Shown here piece after piece: positions 26,748 to 36,190 of a stretch of 64,000 nucleotides of DNA. The first letter of the stretch is position 1, and the number at the start of each line of letters is the position of its first letter. A model generated the notes under the pieces. That model did not search any database and was not told where the DNA came from. It worked only from the letters and a program-made list of their open reading frames with translations. The DNA lies in NCBI RefSeq assembly GCF_041435115.1, contig NZ_CP108046.1:10478001-10542000 (forward strand), in the 5' to 3' direction. Source of the DNA: Streptomyces sp. NBC_00289 (GTDB lineage: Bacteria > Actinomycetota > Actinomycetes > Streptomycetales > Streptomycetaceae). The position numbers were made by a program, and so were the translations under genes.

Positions 26748-27849
26748 GCCCCGGAGTGTTCCGGGATTGTCCGGTTTGGTCATGTGATGCCATGGAGCTT
26801 GAGGATGGTGGCCGGGGTGGTGTGGGCACGTCTGGCGCTGGCGGTGTTGGCCCAGCCGACGGCCCGCAGCGTGCCACGGACGATGTCGCTCAGGGTGGCC
26901 ATGACGGCGGGGGTGTTGCGGGTGCGGATCGTGCGGGCGTCCTCGCCGAAGACGACGTCGCGGATCCAGTGGACGGAGTTCTCGATGGTCCAGTGGTCGC
27001 GGGCCCAGGCGGCGATCTCGGCGGGGGTAGCCTGCTCGGCGGGCAGGTCGGTGACCGCGTAGACGATCTCCAGTCCACTTCTTCTTGCCGAGCGGGCGGC
27101 TTCTGCGGCGGATGCGTACGACCTGGCGGGCGTGGGGAACAGGAGCCCGTTGACGCTGGCGACTTGCAGTTCGCGGATCTCCTCTCGGCCGTGACCGCGC
27201 TCGGCGGTGCGGTGCAGGACCGGTATCTGTTTCCAGGGAAGAGACTTGAGCTGGCGGGCGAGGTTCTTCTGGTTGCCCCCAGCGCGCTCGCTTCACCGGC
27301 GGTTGCTGTCTCGGCCAGGGCGGCCAGGCGTTGATAGCCGGCCCGGGTCAGCTTGTCGGGGCTGACCTTGGCGTAGGCGTCGCGCAGTGTCTTCTCGTCG
27401 GGGCAGCAGATCCGCCCGGCCAGCGGATCGTAGGGACATCCGAGGTCGGCCAGGGTCTGCTGATCGCAGCGGCGGACCCACTCGCCCACCGAGACAAGGG
27501 AGTTGTGGGCCCACCGTGGCCATCAACAGACGCCGATCGCCAGCAGAGTAGCCAGTTGATATCGCACTCCGCGCGGATCACGCGGGTCGGGCACCTGCGC
27601 CAGGACCTGCAGCAGCCCCTCGGGAACGACCGAGTCCACGCAGGTCGGCGATGCGGTCAGACGGGACGCGTCCGGAAGCGCAACGGACATGGGGGAAGAT
27701 GGAGCGACGAGCACGGCACCCTTGCAGATCGTGGCAGCGTAGAGAACTTCCATGATCCACAAGCGCCGTGCTCGCCCTGCATCCGGGACCCGCCAGCGAT
27801 CACCAGGTCAAACCGGACATCCCGGAAACGCTCCGGGGCCGTGGGGTGT
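26744..27849 (-). mobile_element. ISAs1-type element 1
   Basis: Long inverted repeats bound the element. CCACGGCCCCGGAGTGTT continues to GTCCGGTTTGGTC at 26744-26782, and its near-complement runs from GGTCAAACCGGACA to GGGGCCGTGG at 27811-27849. About 35 of 39 positions match. The enclosed transposase gene is frameshifted several times. Confidence 0.7.
26780..27690 (-). pseudogene. ISAs1-type transposase, multiply frameshifted
   Basis: The N-terminal part is MSVALPDASRL with VPDPRDPRGVRYQLATLLAI. After a break near 27525, VGEWVRRCDQQTLADLGCPY and CCPDEKTLRDAYAKVS follow. After further breaks near 27290 and 27075 come KKKW, VYAVTDLPAEQATPAEIAAW and ENSVHWIRDVVFGEDARTIR. The end is ILKLHGIT with the stop at 26780. 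These segments match the order of a full ISAs1-family transposase of about 380 residues. At least three frame breaks make it inactive. Confidence 0.75.
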
Positions 27850-27917
27850 TTACAGCCGGATGTGTGCTGTCAAGTTATGCGAGTGTTGTCGGTGAAGTTT
27901 TTGAGCACGGAGTTGCG

Positions 27918-28046
27918 ATGCCAAGAGAATCGTTACTGAAAAAACGTATCAAACTTACCCAAATGCTTACAAATAGCCCCTCGCAGGCCGAAGTGCTGTT
28001 CGAGCGTGCGCTCGTCAATGCACAGTTAGCCTCGCGCTTTCGCGAG
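27918..28046 (+). pseudogene. truncated gene, 5' end only
   Basis: From an ATG at 27918 the frame encodes MPRESLLKKRIKLTQMLTNS and then SQAEVLFERALVNAQ before running into the IS1380 element. The GC content is low for the window. The piece S-x-AE-x-LFERAL resembles the start of Vsr/DUF559-type nuclease domains, but only about 40 residues remain and the assignment is a guess. The IS insertion removed the rest of the gene. Confidence 0.4.
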
Positions 28047-28151
28047 TGGGTCTGTCCGGGTCTTGATCAAAAAAGCGGAGAGTGCTGCTGACCTGCAACG
28101 ATGGGACTTGTCGAGGGTCCTGTCACTGCAAGGAAAGAAGCACTCTCCAGG

Positions 28152-28800
28152 TGAAGAAGAGTAGCGGGTCGTACCCGCGCGTCCGTGTCGAGGGCGGCGG
28201 CCGCGGGGTGGTCTCGCAGGCCGGGGCGGTGCTGCTGGTCGAGACGGCCCGCAAGTGTGGCCTGGACGGTGCGATAGCGGCGGCACTGGCACCGTGGCGC
28301 AAGCCGCGGGCCGTGCACGACCCAGGCAAGATCCTGCTGGATGTGGCGCTGGCCGTCGCGCTCGGCGGCAACTGTCTGGCAGACGTCGGCATGCTGCGGG
28401 CCGAGCCGGCTGTGTTCGGCCCGGTGGCCTCCGATCCGACCGTCTCCCGCCTCGTCGACGCGCTCGCCGCCTCCGGCCCGAAGGCTCTTGCGGCAATCCG
28501 GGGCGCACGTTCCGAAGTACGCACGCGGGTCTGGGAGTTGGCCGGGACAAGCAGTCCGGCCGCCGACGGCCAAGTGATCGTGGACATCGACGGGGTACTG
28601 GTGCTCGCACACTCCGAGAAGCAGGACGCCACCCCGACCTGGAAGAAGACCTTCGGCCATCACCCGCTCGTCGCGTTCGTCGACCACGGCCCAGCCGGAT
28701 CCGGGGAACCGGTGGCCGCCCTGCTGCGGCCCGGCAACGCGGGCTCCAACACCGCCGCCGACCACATCGAAACCGCCCAACTCGCCCTGGCCCAAGACCC
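28152..28800 (+). pseudogene. IS1380-type transposase 1, 5' part (split by IS1182)
   Basis: The GTG at 28152 begins VKKSSGSYPRVRVEGGG. VIVDIDGVLVLAH has the first catalytic D of an IS1380/IS4-type transposase, and HHPLVAFVDHG and LRPGNAGSNTAADHIE are family motifs. GGAGAGTGCT (28077) and AGCACTCTCC (28137) form an inverted repeat just upstream of the start. The frame is cut at LALAQD by the IS1182 element and resumes at 30612. Confidence 0.85.
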
Positions 28801-30611
28801 TGATGGTTAATTCGTGCGGCTGAGGGTGCTGGTGGGAGTGGGTGGGCAGGTTCCTCCTGTGCCGGGAGGGTCCGGCCGGGGAGGGGCTCGTTTTGTCGAT
28901 GTCGCCGCGGTCGTGGCCGGAACCGTCGCCGGAGATCGCTGCGGCGGTGCGGAAGATATACGCGCGTAAGGAGCCGCCGCTCGCGGTGGCGATCCGGGAC
29001 CAGTTGCCCGAGGTGTTCCCGGACACGGAGTTCTCCGGTGCGTTCGGTGCACGGGGCCGACCGGCACTCTCGCCGGGCCTGCTGGCGCTGGTCACGGTGC
29101 TGCAGATGGCGGAGAACCTCACCGACCGGCAGGCCGCCGATGCCGCCCGCAAGGACCTCACCTGGAAATACGCGCTCGGGCTCGGCCTGGCGGACGAGGG
29201 GTTCGACGCGTCGGTGTTGTCGGAGTTCCGCACCCGGGTGGTCGAGCACGGCCTGGAGGAGCGGGCCTTGGACCTGCTGCTGGCCGCGTTGAAGGAGAAG
29301 GGCCTGGTCAAGCCGGGCGGGAAGCAGCGGACAGACTCCACTCACGTGATCAGCGCGGTGCGGGACATGAACCGCCTGGAGTTGGCCGGTGAGAGTGTGC
29401 GGGCCGTGCTGGAGGCGCTTGCGGCCGCGGCACCGGGCTGGCTCGCCACGGTCGTGGACGTCGAACCATGGTCCAGGCGTTATGCGGCCCGGGTCGATTC
29501 CTGGCGGCTGCCCGTCACCGCGTCCAAGCGCGCCGACCTGGCCGTCGCGTTCGGAACGGATGCGGTCACACTGCTGGAAGCGGTCTACCGCGCCGACGTG
29601 CCGGGATGGCTGCGCGAGCTGCCCGCGGTGCAGGTCTTGCGGACCGTACTGGTGCAGAACTACCAGGTCACCGACACCCCCAGAGGACGGGAGGTGCGGC
29701 GGCGGGCGGCGGACGAGGACGGTCTCCCGCCGGCCAGAGTCCGTCTCGGCTCTCCGTACGACACCGACGCCCGCTGGGCGGCCAAGGGCGAGGACTTGTT
29801 CTGGCTGGGATACAAGATCCACCTGTCCGAGACCTGTGACGACGATGATGGCGACAACCGCGCCCCGAACCTGGTCACGAACGTGGCCACGACCGATGCC
29901 ACCGTGCCGGACGCGTCGATGACCGAGCCGATCCACCAGACCCTGGCCGGCCGGAAACTGGCTCCGGGCGAGCACTACGTCGACTCCGGCTATCCCTCCG
30001 CGGCGCTTGTCGCCTCCTCGCTCAAGGACTTCGGCACCGTGCTGATCAGCCCGCTGTTGGGCGACTGCTCGCCCCAGGCCAGAGCCGGTGCCGGCTACGA
30101 CCGGGCCGCGTTCGCCATCGACTTCGAACAGCAGAACGCCGTCTGCCCGCAGGGCCGCACCAGCTCGTCCTGGAGCCCCTGCACCCAGCGCGGCACCGAC
30201 GCCGTGGTCATCAAGTTCGCCAAGACCACCTGCCAGCCGTGCCCGGCCCGGGGCCGGTGCACCACCTCGAAGGCCGGATACCGGCAGCTCACCGTCCTGC
30301 CCCGCCAACTCCACGAGCTCCAGCACACCGCCCGCCTCGCCCAGGCCACCCGTGACTGGCAGCACGAATACCGACGACGAGCAGGCGTCGAGGGCACCAT
30401 CCGCCAGGCCGTCGCGGTCACCGGCACCCGCCGTGCCCGCTACCGCGGCCTGGCCCGGACGCACCTCGAGCACGTCTACTCGGCCGTCGCTCTCAACCTC
30501 ATCCGACTCCACGCCTGGTGGAACGGCCACCCCATGGACCGGACCAGGACCAGCCACCTCGCCCGCCTCGAACTCGCCCTCGCGGCTTGACCCCGAATTA
30601 ACCATCAGGGT
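28797..30611 (+). mobile_element. IS1182-type element, complete
   Basis: The ends ACCCTGATGGTTAATTCG (28797-28814) and its perfect complement (30594-30611) enclose one intact transposase gene. The target is the IS1380 transposase gene. No direct target duplication is obvious; the outermost bases of the repeat may belong to a palindromic target, as seen for IS1182 elements. Confidence 0.85.
28899..30590 (+). CDS. IS1182-type DDE transposase, intact
   Basis: The protein has about 563 residues from ATG 28899 (MSPRSWPEPSPEIAAAVRKI), which matches the usual family start; ATG 28842 would add 19 residues. Catalytic features are KQRTDSTHVISAVRDMNRLE (first D), HYVDSGYPSAALV (second D) and EGTIRQAVAVTGTRRARYRG (E). 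A cysteine cluster (CQPCPARGRCTTS), common in IS1182 transposases, precedes the last motif. No frame break was seen and both element ends are perfect, so this copy is a candidate for an active element. Confidence 0.9.
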   Translation: MSPRSWPEPSPEIAAAVRKIYARKEPPLAVAIRDQLPEVFPDTEFSGAFGARGRPALSPGLLALVTVLQMAENLTDRQAADAARKDLTWKYALGLGLADEGFDASVLSEFRTRVVEHGLEERALDLLLAALKEKGLVKPGGKQRTDSTHVISAVRDMNRLELAGESVRAVLEALAAAAPGWLATVVDVEPWSRRYAARVDSWRLPVTASKRADLAVAFGTDAVTLLEAVYRADVPGWLRELPAVQVLRTVLVQNYQVTDTPRGREVRRRAADEDGLPPARVRLGSPYDTDARWAAKGEDLFWLGYKIHLSETCDDDDGDNRAPNLVTNVATTDATVPDASMTEPIHQTLAGRKLAPGEHYVDSGYPSAALVASSLKDFGTVLISPLLGDCSPQARAGAGYDRAAFAIDFEQQNAVCPQGRTSSSWSPCTQRGTDAVVIKFAKTTCQPCPARGRCTTSKAGYRQLTVLPRQLHELQHTARLAQATRDWQHEYRRRAGVEGTIRQAVAVTGTRRARYRGLARTHLEHVYSAVALNLIRLHAWWNGHPMDRTRTSHLARLELALAA

Positions 30612-31353
30612 CGCCCAACTGCCCAAACACCTGCGGCGGGGACGGCAGACACTGATCCGCACCGACTCCGCCGGCGGCACCCACACCTTCCTCGACTGGC
30701 TCTCCCGCCGGGGCCGGTGGCTGTCGTATTCCGTCGGAATGACCACCACCGACGCCATCCACCAGGCCGTACTGAAGATCCCGAAGAAGGCATGGACACC
30801 CGCCTACGACGCCGACGGCACCGAGCGGCCCGGCGCCTGGGTCGCCGAGATCACCGACATGCCCGACCTGAGTACCTGGCCCACGGGCATGCGGCTGATC
30901 GTCCGCAAAGAACGCCCGCACCCCGGCGCCCAGTTGCGCTTCACCGACCTCGACGGCAACCGGCTCACCTGCTTCGCGACCAACACGAAAGGCGGCCAGC
31001 TCGCCGACCTCGAACTGCGTCACCGCAGACGGGCACGCTGCGAGGACCGCATCCGAGGCGCCCGTGCCACCGGCCTGCGCAATCTGCCCCTGCACGACAC
31101 GGCCCAGAACCAGATCTGGCTGGAGATCGTCTCCCTCGCGCTCGACCTCCTCGCCTGGATGCCGATGCTCGCGCTGACCGGCGAGGCCCGCCGCTGGGAA
31201 CCCAAGAAGCTCCGGCTGCGGCTGTTCTCCGCCGCCGCTCAGCTCGTGAACACCGGCCGTCGCCGCTGGCTCCGCCTGCCCGCCCGATGGCCCTGGACCG
31301 CTGTCATCAGCCACGCGATCGTCAGGCTCCACGCCCTGCCGAACCCCGGTTGA
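30612..31353 (+). pseudogene. IS1380-type transposase 1, 3' part
   Basis: The frame continues the 5' part with RVAQLPKHLRRGRQTLIRTD, the second catalytic D. It goes on through DWLSRRGRWLSYSVGMT to RRRARCEDRIRGARATGLRN, the Glu motif of the family, and ends at HALPNPG. Apart from the IS1182 insertion the gene is uninterrupted, so exact loss of IS1182 could restore it. Confidence 0.85.
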
Positions 31354-31556
31354 CCAGCCACATCGCCCGTCCCGACAAACCCGCACCACCACACCGGTGA
31401 AGTGGAACCCGGCGCCCATCCGACGCGAGAGCCGGGCCCTCGGCCTGCCCCAGCCCCGAAAAGACCCCACCACACAAACGCAGAGTCCCCGTCAACAAAC
31501 CGACAAGGACTCATGAACGATCGAGGTTAGGACGGCGGGGGCGCGCAGTACGTGAC
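31354..31556. other. right end region of IS1380 element 1
   Basis: This region has no gene. It probably contains the right end of IS1380, near the GATCGAGGTTAGG at about 31520, a sequence related to GAATCGAGGTC near the other IS1380 copy (about 40068). The exact border was not determined because the left end could not be matched. Confidence 0.4.
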
Positions 31557-32255
31557 ATGGCCAGTGCGCTCGCGCTCAACGATGACCTGATCGAGCGAGC
31601 GCGGAGGGAATTCACAAAGTACGCTGGTGATCCCTTCGTTGTTGATGTCCTGGCACCGCAAAGCCCTATGGCGAAGGTCGTTTGGATGCTGCATTCCGAG
31701 AAATTTGCGAAGGCTCAGAAGCGGCTCACCCCCCTGCTTGCCGCCGAGCCGGAGAATCCGTCACTTCTCTTTCTTGCATCTCAGGCAGCAGCCGCACTAG
31801 ACAGCTACGAGGCGGCGATATCGTTCGCAGAGAAGTGCATTACAATAGATCCCGACTTCACTGATGCACACTTCAACCTCGCTTTTGCTCATGAGGCGCT
31901 TCAGCATCACGAACAAGCTCTCGGGTCCTACCGCGCGGCACTGGCGCTTGAAGACGACCACGAAAGCTCGGCGTTCAATCTGATTCTGCTGTTGCGGAGG
32001 CTGGATCTTCATGTGGAGGCTGCCGAAGTCGGCGGGAGAACGTTGGCCGCATTGCCGATGGCTCTCATGGTGCGCTACAAACATGCTGAGACTCTGGCGA
32101 TCTTGGGGAGACCCAACGATTCGCTGCGCGAACTTGAGAAGATAGTCGAGCGCGATCCCGCAGCAAGCAAATCCGTGGCTGACAATGAGCACTTTGCGCC
32201 TTACCTTGAAATCCAGGAATGGCAGTTGCTGATCGAATGTGATCACATCGTCTGA
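31557..32255 (+). CDS. TPR repeat protein
   Basis: The 232-residue protein contains tandem tetratricopeptide-like helices (AAEPENPSLLFLASQAAAAL, YEAAISFAEKCITIDPDFTD, ALGSYRAALALEDDHESSAF). Its N-terminus is short and acidic, and no other domain is seen. The frame is open upstream of the ATG to the IS1380 end, so it may be the C-terminal part of a longer gene. If the IS at 32334-33942 is removed, the SUKH gene follows 106 bases later on the same strand. That makes the two a likely functional pair. Base composition is lower in GC than the IS around it. Function is unknown. Confidence 0.7.
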   Translation: MASALALNDDLIERARREFTKYAGDPFVVDVLAPQSPMAKVVWMLHSEKFAKAQKRLTPLLAAEPENPSLLFLASQAAAALDSYEAAISFAEKCITIDPDFTDAHFNLAFAHEALQHHEQALGSYRAALALEDDHESSAFNLILLLRRLDLHVEAAEVGGRTLAALPMALMVRYKHAETLAILGRPNDSLRELEKIVERDPAASKSVADNEHFAPYLEIQEWQLLIECDHIV

Positions 32256-32333
32256 TCAGAGACTTGCGGGTCTATCGGCGATACCGAGTGGATCGACATC
32301 GGTGGCTCTTGTCTTTACGGGTGCGCAAGCTAG

Positions 32334-33938
32334 CTTGATCTTTAACCTGTGCGGCGTGGTCGTGGGGTGGTCGACTTCTTCGTTCGTTGTTTCGCCGCCG
32401 GTGTTTTGCGGGGTGTGTGAACGTCGTGGCGTGGGGTGGGTCGGGTGTTCTTTCGGCCTGGTGGTCGTCGGGGGCCAGGACGGGTGGGTTTCGGTGCTTG
32501 GGCCGGGCAGCTGGCCTTGGGGCGGATGTGCCGGAAGTCGCGGCGGACTCGGGCGGGGGTGAGTCTGTCCGGCGGAGTTGGTCTTTCCCAGGGGCGACGT
32601 CGGTCGGCCGCCAGCGGCCGGGCGAGCCGCAGTTGGGTGTAGGCGGCGAGGATCAGCCAGGTCCATCGGTCGGCTGCCTCGGGGGTGCGGATCTTCGGGG
32701 AGGTCCAGCCGAGGGTCTGTTTGAACAGGCGGAAGGTGTGCTCGATGTCGAAGCGTCGCAGGTATACCTGCCAGAGACGGTCGGCATCTGCCGGGGTGGC
32801 GTCGGTGCCGGACCACCACAGCCAGACTGGCTTGGGGGTTGCTCCGCTGGGCAGGTGGTCGATGTCCAGGCGGATCACCGTCCCTTCGACGATCGGGAGG
32901 GTGCCGTCGGCAGCGGCCCAGGAGGAACGGTGGGTCAGTTTGGGGTGCAGGCGGTCCCAGGAGCGGGCCCTGGCGGTGCCGTAGAGACGGGTGTCGGCGA
33001 CGGCCTCGGTGTCCGGGGTGCCCCAGGTGTCGGGCTGTCCGAAGACGAACTCGCCACCGTGCCGGGGCGGCCGGCCCTGGGTGTGCGGCAGCCGCGGTGG
33101 GACAGCCCTGCGCAGGACCCGGTCGGATCGCATCCTGGCCAGCACCTGGACCGGCAGGTCTTTGAGGAGAAAGCCAAGGCGGGGCGCGTCGTATCCGGCG
33201 TCCGCGACGACGAGGATGTCCGGGTCACCCGCCTGCCACTGCCCCGCTGCGATCAGTCGCTGCAGTAGATCACGCAGTTGCCGGGCGGTGACGGTGGCGG
33301 TGTCATCACCGGGCGCCAGCCGCAGTGCGTCCAGTGGTGCGGTCCATGAGCTGCGGCCCGGCTCCAGCGCGCAGATGATCGAGTAGGGCCAGCCCGGGAC
33401 CGGGATGTGGTGGTCCTTGCCCCGGCCGTACGTGTGGCACAGGATCCGCTGCGGTGAGGTGTGCGCGTCGGGCCGCAGCCAGCAGGTGACGTCGATGGCC
33501 AGGACCAGCCGGCCGTCGGCAGCCCGTGGCAGTTGCACCTCGGCCAGTGCCCGCCGCAGCCGGCCGGCATCGATGCGACCACGGGCCACCGCCGCGTAGA
33601 GCCCGCCATGACCGCGACGGTGTTCACCCACCAGCGACAGCTCGGCCAGAGACCTCACCGGCCCGTCACCGCACAGGATGGCATCAGCGAGCTCGAACAA
33701 GGCGTCCGAACGAGCGGTCAGACAGGCGTAGAACTCGCCCCGGAAGCATGACAGTTGTGCCAACGCCTCCGATTGGGCGTCGTGATGCAGCAGACTCATC
33801 CTCACGGCCTTCGTTCTGAATGTGTGTGTTCCTTGGTCGGAGCACATGTTCAGACGAAGGCCGCCTCCACGTACGGCAGTTACCGGACCGAGTGATCAAG
33901 TTCGACGCGTCATTCGACGCCAGGCGTTAAAGATCAAG
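32334..33938 (-). mobile_element. IS4/IS701-like element (NF041680-type), copy A, with CTAG duplication
   Basis: The inner repeats are CTTGATCTTTAA (32334) and TTAAAGATCAAG (ending 33938), flanked on both sides by CTAG (32330-32333 and 33939-33942). That is the four-base target duplication expected of IS701-like elements. One intact transposase gene fills the element. Confidence 0.88.
32342..33799 (-). CDS. IS4/IS701-like transposase, intact (copy A)
   Basis: The 485-residue protein starts at ATG 33799 (MSLLHHDAQSEALAQLSCFR), with a GTGAGG ribosome site that lies in the downstream arm of a hairpin (33807-33866). Catalytic residues are in LVLAIDVTCWLRP, DILVVADAGYDAPRLGF and YLRRFDIEHTFRLFKQTLGW. 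The C-terminus is Arg/Pro-rich. The protein resembles what annotation pipelines call NF041680-family putative transposases. Element and gene are intact, so it may be active. Confidence 0.88.
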   Translation of the reverse strand: MSLLHHDAQSEALAQLSCFRGEFYACLTARSDALFELADAILCGDGPVRSLAELSLVGEHRRGHGGLYAAVARGRIDAGRLRRALAEVQLPRAADGRLVLAIDVTCWLRPDAHTSPQRILCHTYGRGKDHHIPVPGWPYSIICALEPGRSSWTAPLDALRLAPGDDTATVTARQLRDLLQRLIAAGQWQAGDPDILVVADAGYDAPRLGFLLKDLPVQVLARMRSDRVLRRAVPPRLPHTQGRPPRHGGEFVFGQPDTWGTPDTEAVADTRLYGTARARSWDRLHPKLTHRSSWAAADGTLPIVEGTVIRLDIDHLPSGATPKPVWLWWSGTDATPADADRLWQVYLRRFDIEHTFRLFKQTLGWTSPKIRTPEAADRWTWLILAAYTQLRLARPLAADRRRPWERPTPPDRLTPARVRRDFRHIRPKASCPAQAPKPTRPGPRRPPGRKNTRPTPRHDVHTPRKTPAAKQRTKKSTTPRPRRTG

Positions 33939-33970
33939 CTAGGGCATGTTTCGTAAATAAGACTGGGTAA

Positions 33971-34771
33971 ATGTTTACTCGAGTGGGGCATTTCCGTGCA
34001 CTTTATGGAGGCGTTCGCAAGTTGAGTTACTTTTCGGCAGCGTTGACCCTTGCTGGCGCAGCGGCGAATGTGTCTGATGCCGCCGTAGATCGCTTGGACC
34101 TGCTGGAGGCCACGCACGGCGTTGTCTTGCCTGCAGCGGTCCGCGAATGGTACTCCCGCCCCAAGCTGGTGGATCTCCTCGCTGCGACATCGAGCCTGGA
34201 ACGAATCTACCCAATAAGGGACTTCGGGTATTGGGGGCCGTATTGGCGTTTTCCCGGTGGCGCCAGCGACCAGGAGGCGGAGCCCGGCGAGGAAGCTTCC
34301 AGGGTCGATCCGTTGGCTCTCGGCCTCCTGCCGTTCATGGAGGAGGATCAAGGCGTGTGGTTCATGGTCGCGCGCCTCAACGGCGCAGATGACCCGCCGC
34401 TGGTAGTTTCTTTTGATGTGGTGGGACCCGAGATGCAGTGGCAGCCGCATGTGGCGCGCTTCTCCGATCTGATCTACACCCGCCTGTGGGACGTATTCCC
34501 GGACGGATTTTCCCTAAGCGGTCGAGCGCTACCAGTAACCCAGGTCGATTTGACGACGCTCGGAACAGAGCTCCAACAGATGCAGTCTTCGTTTGAAGTT
34601 CCTGCCGGGACCACTTTCCGGTATGCCGACCGGTCCGGCGACCAGCGGGTGCTTTTGGTCGAGAGGTCACCGAACTGCTGGGATATCACCTTGTGGTCGG
34701 CAGGGAGAGAACTACTGAAAGATCTCGCTGCAAGGCTGGGATCAGTCAGCTTCCTACCAGAGCTTGCCTGA
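33971..34771 (+). CDS. SUKH (SMI1/KNR4)-type immunity-like protein
   Basis: The 266-residue protein has a SUKH-like core: VDRLDLLEATHGVVLPAAVR followed by EWYSRPKLVDLLAATSSLER, the family pattern of an L-x-x-x-H/N-G-x-x-LP-x-x-x-x-x-W segment. QGVWFMVARLNGADDPPLVV is a typical later strand. SUKH proteins are best known as immunity partners of polymorphic nuclease toxins. No toxin gene is adjacent; the same-strand neighbour before IS insertion was the TPR gene. A strong terminator-like hairpin lies 70 bases downstream. The N-terminal 30 residues may be non-native, since the start is close to the IS target. Confidence 0.72.
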   Translation: MFTRVGHFRALYGGVRKLSYFSAALTLAGAAANVSDAAVDRLDLLEATHGVVLPAAVREWYSRPKLVDLLAATSSLERIYPIRDFGYWGPYWRFPGGASDQEAEPGEEASRVDPLALGLLPFMEEDQGVWFMVARLNGADDPPLVVSFDVVGPEMQWQPHVARFSDLIYTRLWDVFPDGFSLSGRALPVTQVDLTTLGTELQQMQSSFEVPAGTTFRYADRSGDQRVLLVERSPNCWDITLWSAGRELLKDLAARLGSVSFLPELA

Positions 34772-34842
34772 TATCGCTGAACACCACAGCCACCCGCGCC
34801 TGACACTGCGGGGGAAACCTGTTGTGTTCATCCCCAGATGAG

Positions 34843-34870
34843 GGTTGTCCCGGCAGAAACCGGGACAACC
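34843..34870 (+). terminator. hairpin terminator after the SUKH gene
   Basis: GGTTGTCCCGG and CCGGGACAACC form a perfect 11-bp stem with a six-base loop, 72 bases after the stop. It lacks a long T-tract, as is common for Streptomyces terminators. Confidence 0.7.
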
Positions 34871-35123
34871 CCGCAGCCCCAACAACAACAAAAAGCTGCC
34901 TTCAGACGCGAAAGCAGCACTCGTGCGATCGCTCATCTGAAGGACAGGAAGATCCCCACCACCCACTACCGCGACCCCCTCGGCGCCCTTTCTCTCGTCG
35001 CCAAGACAATCACCGCCCTCGACTTCCAAGAGCTGGTGAAACCCCTGTCACCAGGCCAGCGGCCAAGGCGCGACACGAAATGCCGATCCGACCCCTCAGA
35101 ACAGCGCCAGGCCTTCACCCCTG
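34871..35123. other. no gene
   Basis: No supportable coding sequence was found between the terminator and the fragment at 35124. A short A-rich tract (34884-34900) marks lower-GC DNA. Confidence 0.4.
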
Positions 35124-35399
35124 GTGTCGGCGATGACCGGCCGGGACTGGGCGGGCAGGTCGTCCAGGCGGTCGGGGCCGGTATCCCGCTCCCTCGAACG
35201 GCAGCCTGTCGAAAAGATCCCGGCGCTCGATCCGGGACAGGCCGTATGGAAGGTCGGTCCGGACTACGTCGACATCATCCAGACCGTCCTCAGCGAAGAG
35301 GAAGCCACGCTCACCGACACATCCTCGCGCCGCCGCAAGGCGCAGCAGGCCCTGGCCTCGTTGTTTCACGGCGGCGGTCGGTTGATCTTGCGTCCGTGA
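35124..35399 (+). pseudogene. C-terminal fragment of an unidentified protein
   Basis: This 91-residue frame has strongly protein-like content, including LERQPVEKIPALDPGQAVWK and GPDYVDIIQTVLSEEEATLT, and an Arg-Lys-rich helix before the stop. The GQAVWKVGPDYV segment suggests the end of a larger protein, possibly an ATP-binding protein of plasmid transfer, but I cannot confirm the family. There is no ribosome site at the ATG, and the upstream sequence is unrelated, so it is probably a truncated remnant. Confidence 0.4.
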
Positions 35400-35536
35400 T
35401 GTCGCGTTGATTCCTGTCCGGGGACGGTGCCGGTCAGGGGCGCGCGTCGGCTGACGTACCGGATGACGCCGGGTTCCACGGGCCCGGGGCCTGCTGGTGG
35501 CCCCCTCTCGGCGTTCGATGTGATCGTTTGTGCTGG

Positions 35537-36005
35537 TCAGATGGGGTGCGGCAGAGCGAGGATGCGCCGGAAGGCGCGGATGATGATGCCGGCCCAGGGC
35601 CAGGTGCCGGGAAGTTTCAGGCGTCGTTTCCGCTGGCCGCGGACGAGGCGGGCGGGCACGTGGAGGACGCGGTAGCGCAACGTCTTCGGAGTGGCCCTGG
35701 CCATCTCGCCGTCCAGGGCGAGGAGCTGGAACCAGCAGCGGAGATCGGCGGCGAGGGTGGTGGCGGTGAGCCAGGAGGCGTTGACGTTCAACTCGCGCGA
35801 GGGCAACAGGCCGATCCCGGACGCCTTCTGATCGCGGATCTTGGGCTCGATCCTGGCGTGCTTGCGGTGCCGGCCGTCCAGATGGGCGATCTGTCCCCGG
35901 CGATGGTTGGTCGCGAAGGTCTGGTAGCGCGCCTCGTGCTTGATCTCGTAGGCGCTGGCGTCCTTGACGTAGCGGGGGTGGAGGGGTTCCTTGCGGGGTC
36001 TTCGA
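35537..36005 (-). pseudogene. IS1380-type transposase, C-terminal fragment
   Basis: The minus strand encodes EPLHPRYVKDASAYEIKHEA, AHLDGRHRKHARIEPKIRDQ (the Glu motif) and KASGIGLLPSRELNVNASWL, to ILALPHPI. This is the last 155 or so residues of an IS1380-type transposase of a different lineage from the two larger copies. It starts abruptly at 36005, where an ISL3 fragment ends. Confidence 0.8.
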
Positions 36006-36007
36006 AG

Positions 36008-36190
36008 TTAAGCGGTGCGGAGGTGTCCGCGGGCTCGGCGGGTGGTCACGCAGCGTGTGCGTAGGCGCTGGCTGACGGCATTGCGGAAACCGAACGCGTT
36101 GCGGGCGACCAGCTTGATCACGCGGTTGATTCCCTCGCTCTTGGCGTTGTGGTGTCCGGTGTCGATGAACTCGGCGATCTCGGGCGTAGC
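36008..36190 (-). pseudogene. ISL3-type transposase, C-terminal fragment
   Basis: EIAEFIDTGHHNAKSEGINR, VIKLVARNAFGFRNAVSQRL and RTRCVTTRRARGHLRTA form the well-conserved end of ISL3-family transposases of Streptomyces. About 55 residues remain, fused upstream to an IS5-like start and followed by IS1380 debris. Confidence 0.82.

Noticed and set aside
28026..30758. 910-codon open frame on the minus strand
   Set aside because: It is antisense to the IS1380 and IS1182 transposases, whose catalytic motifs are on the plus strand. No recognisable domain is present.
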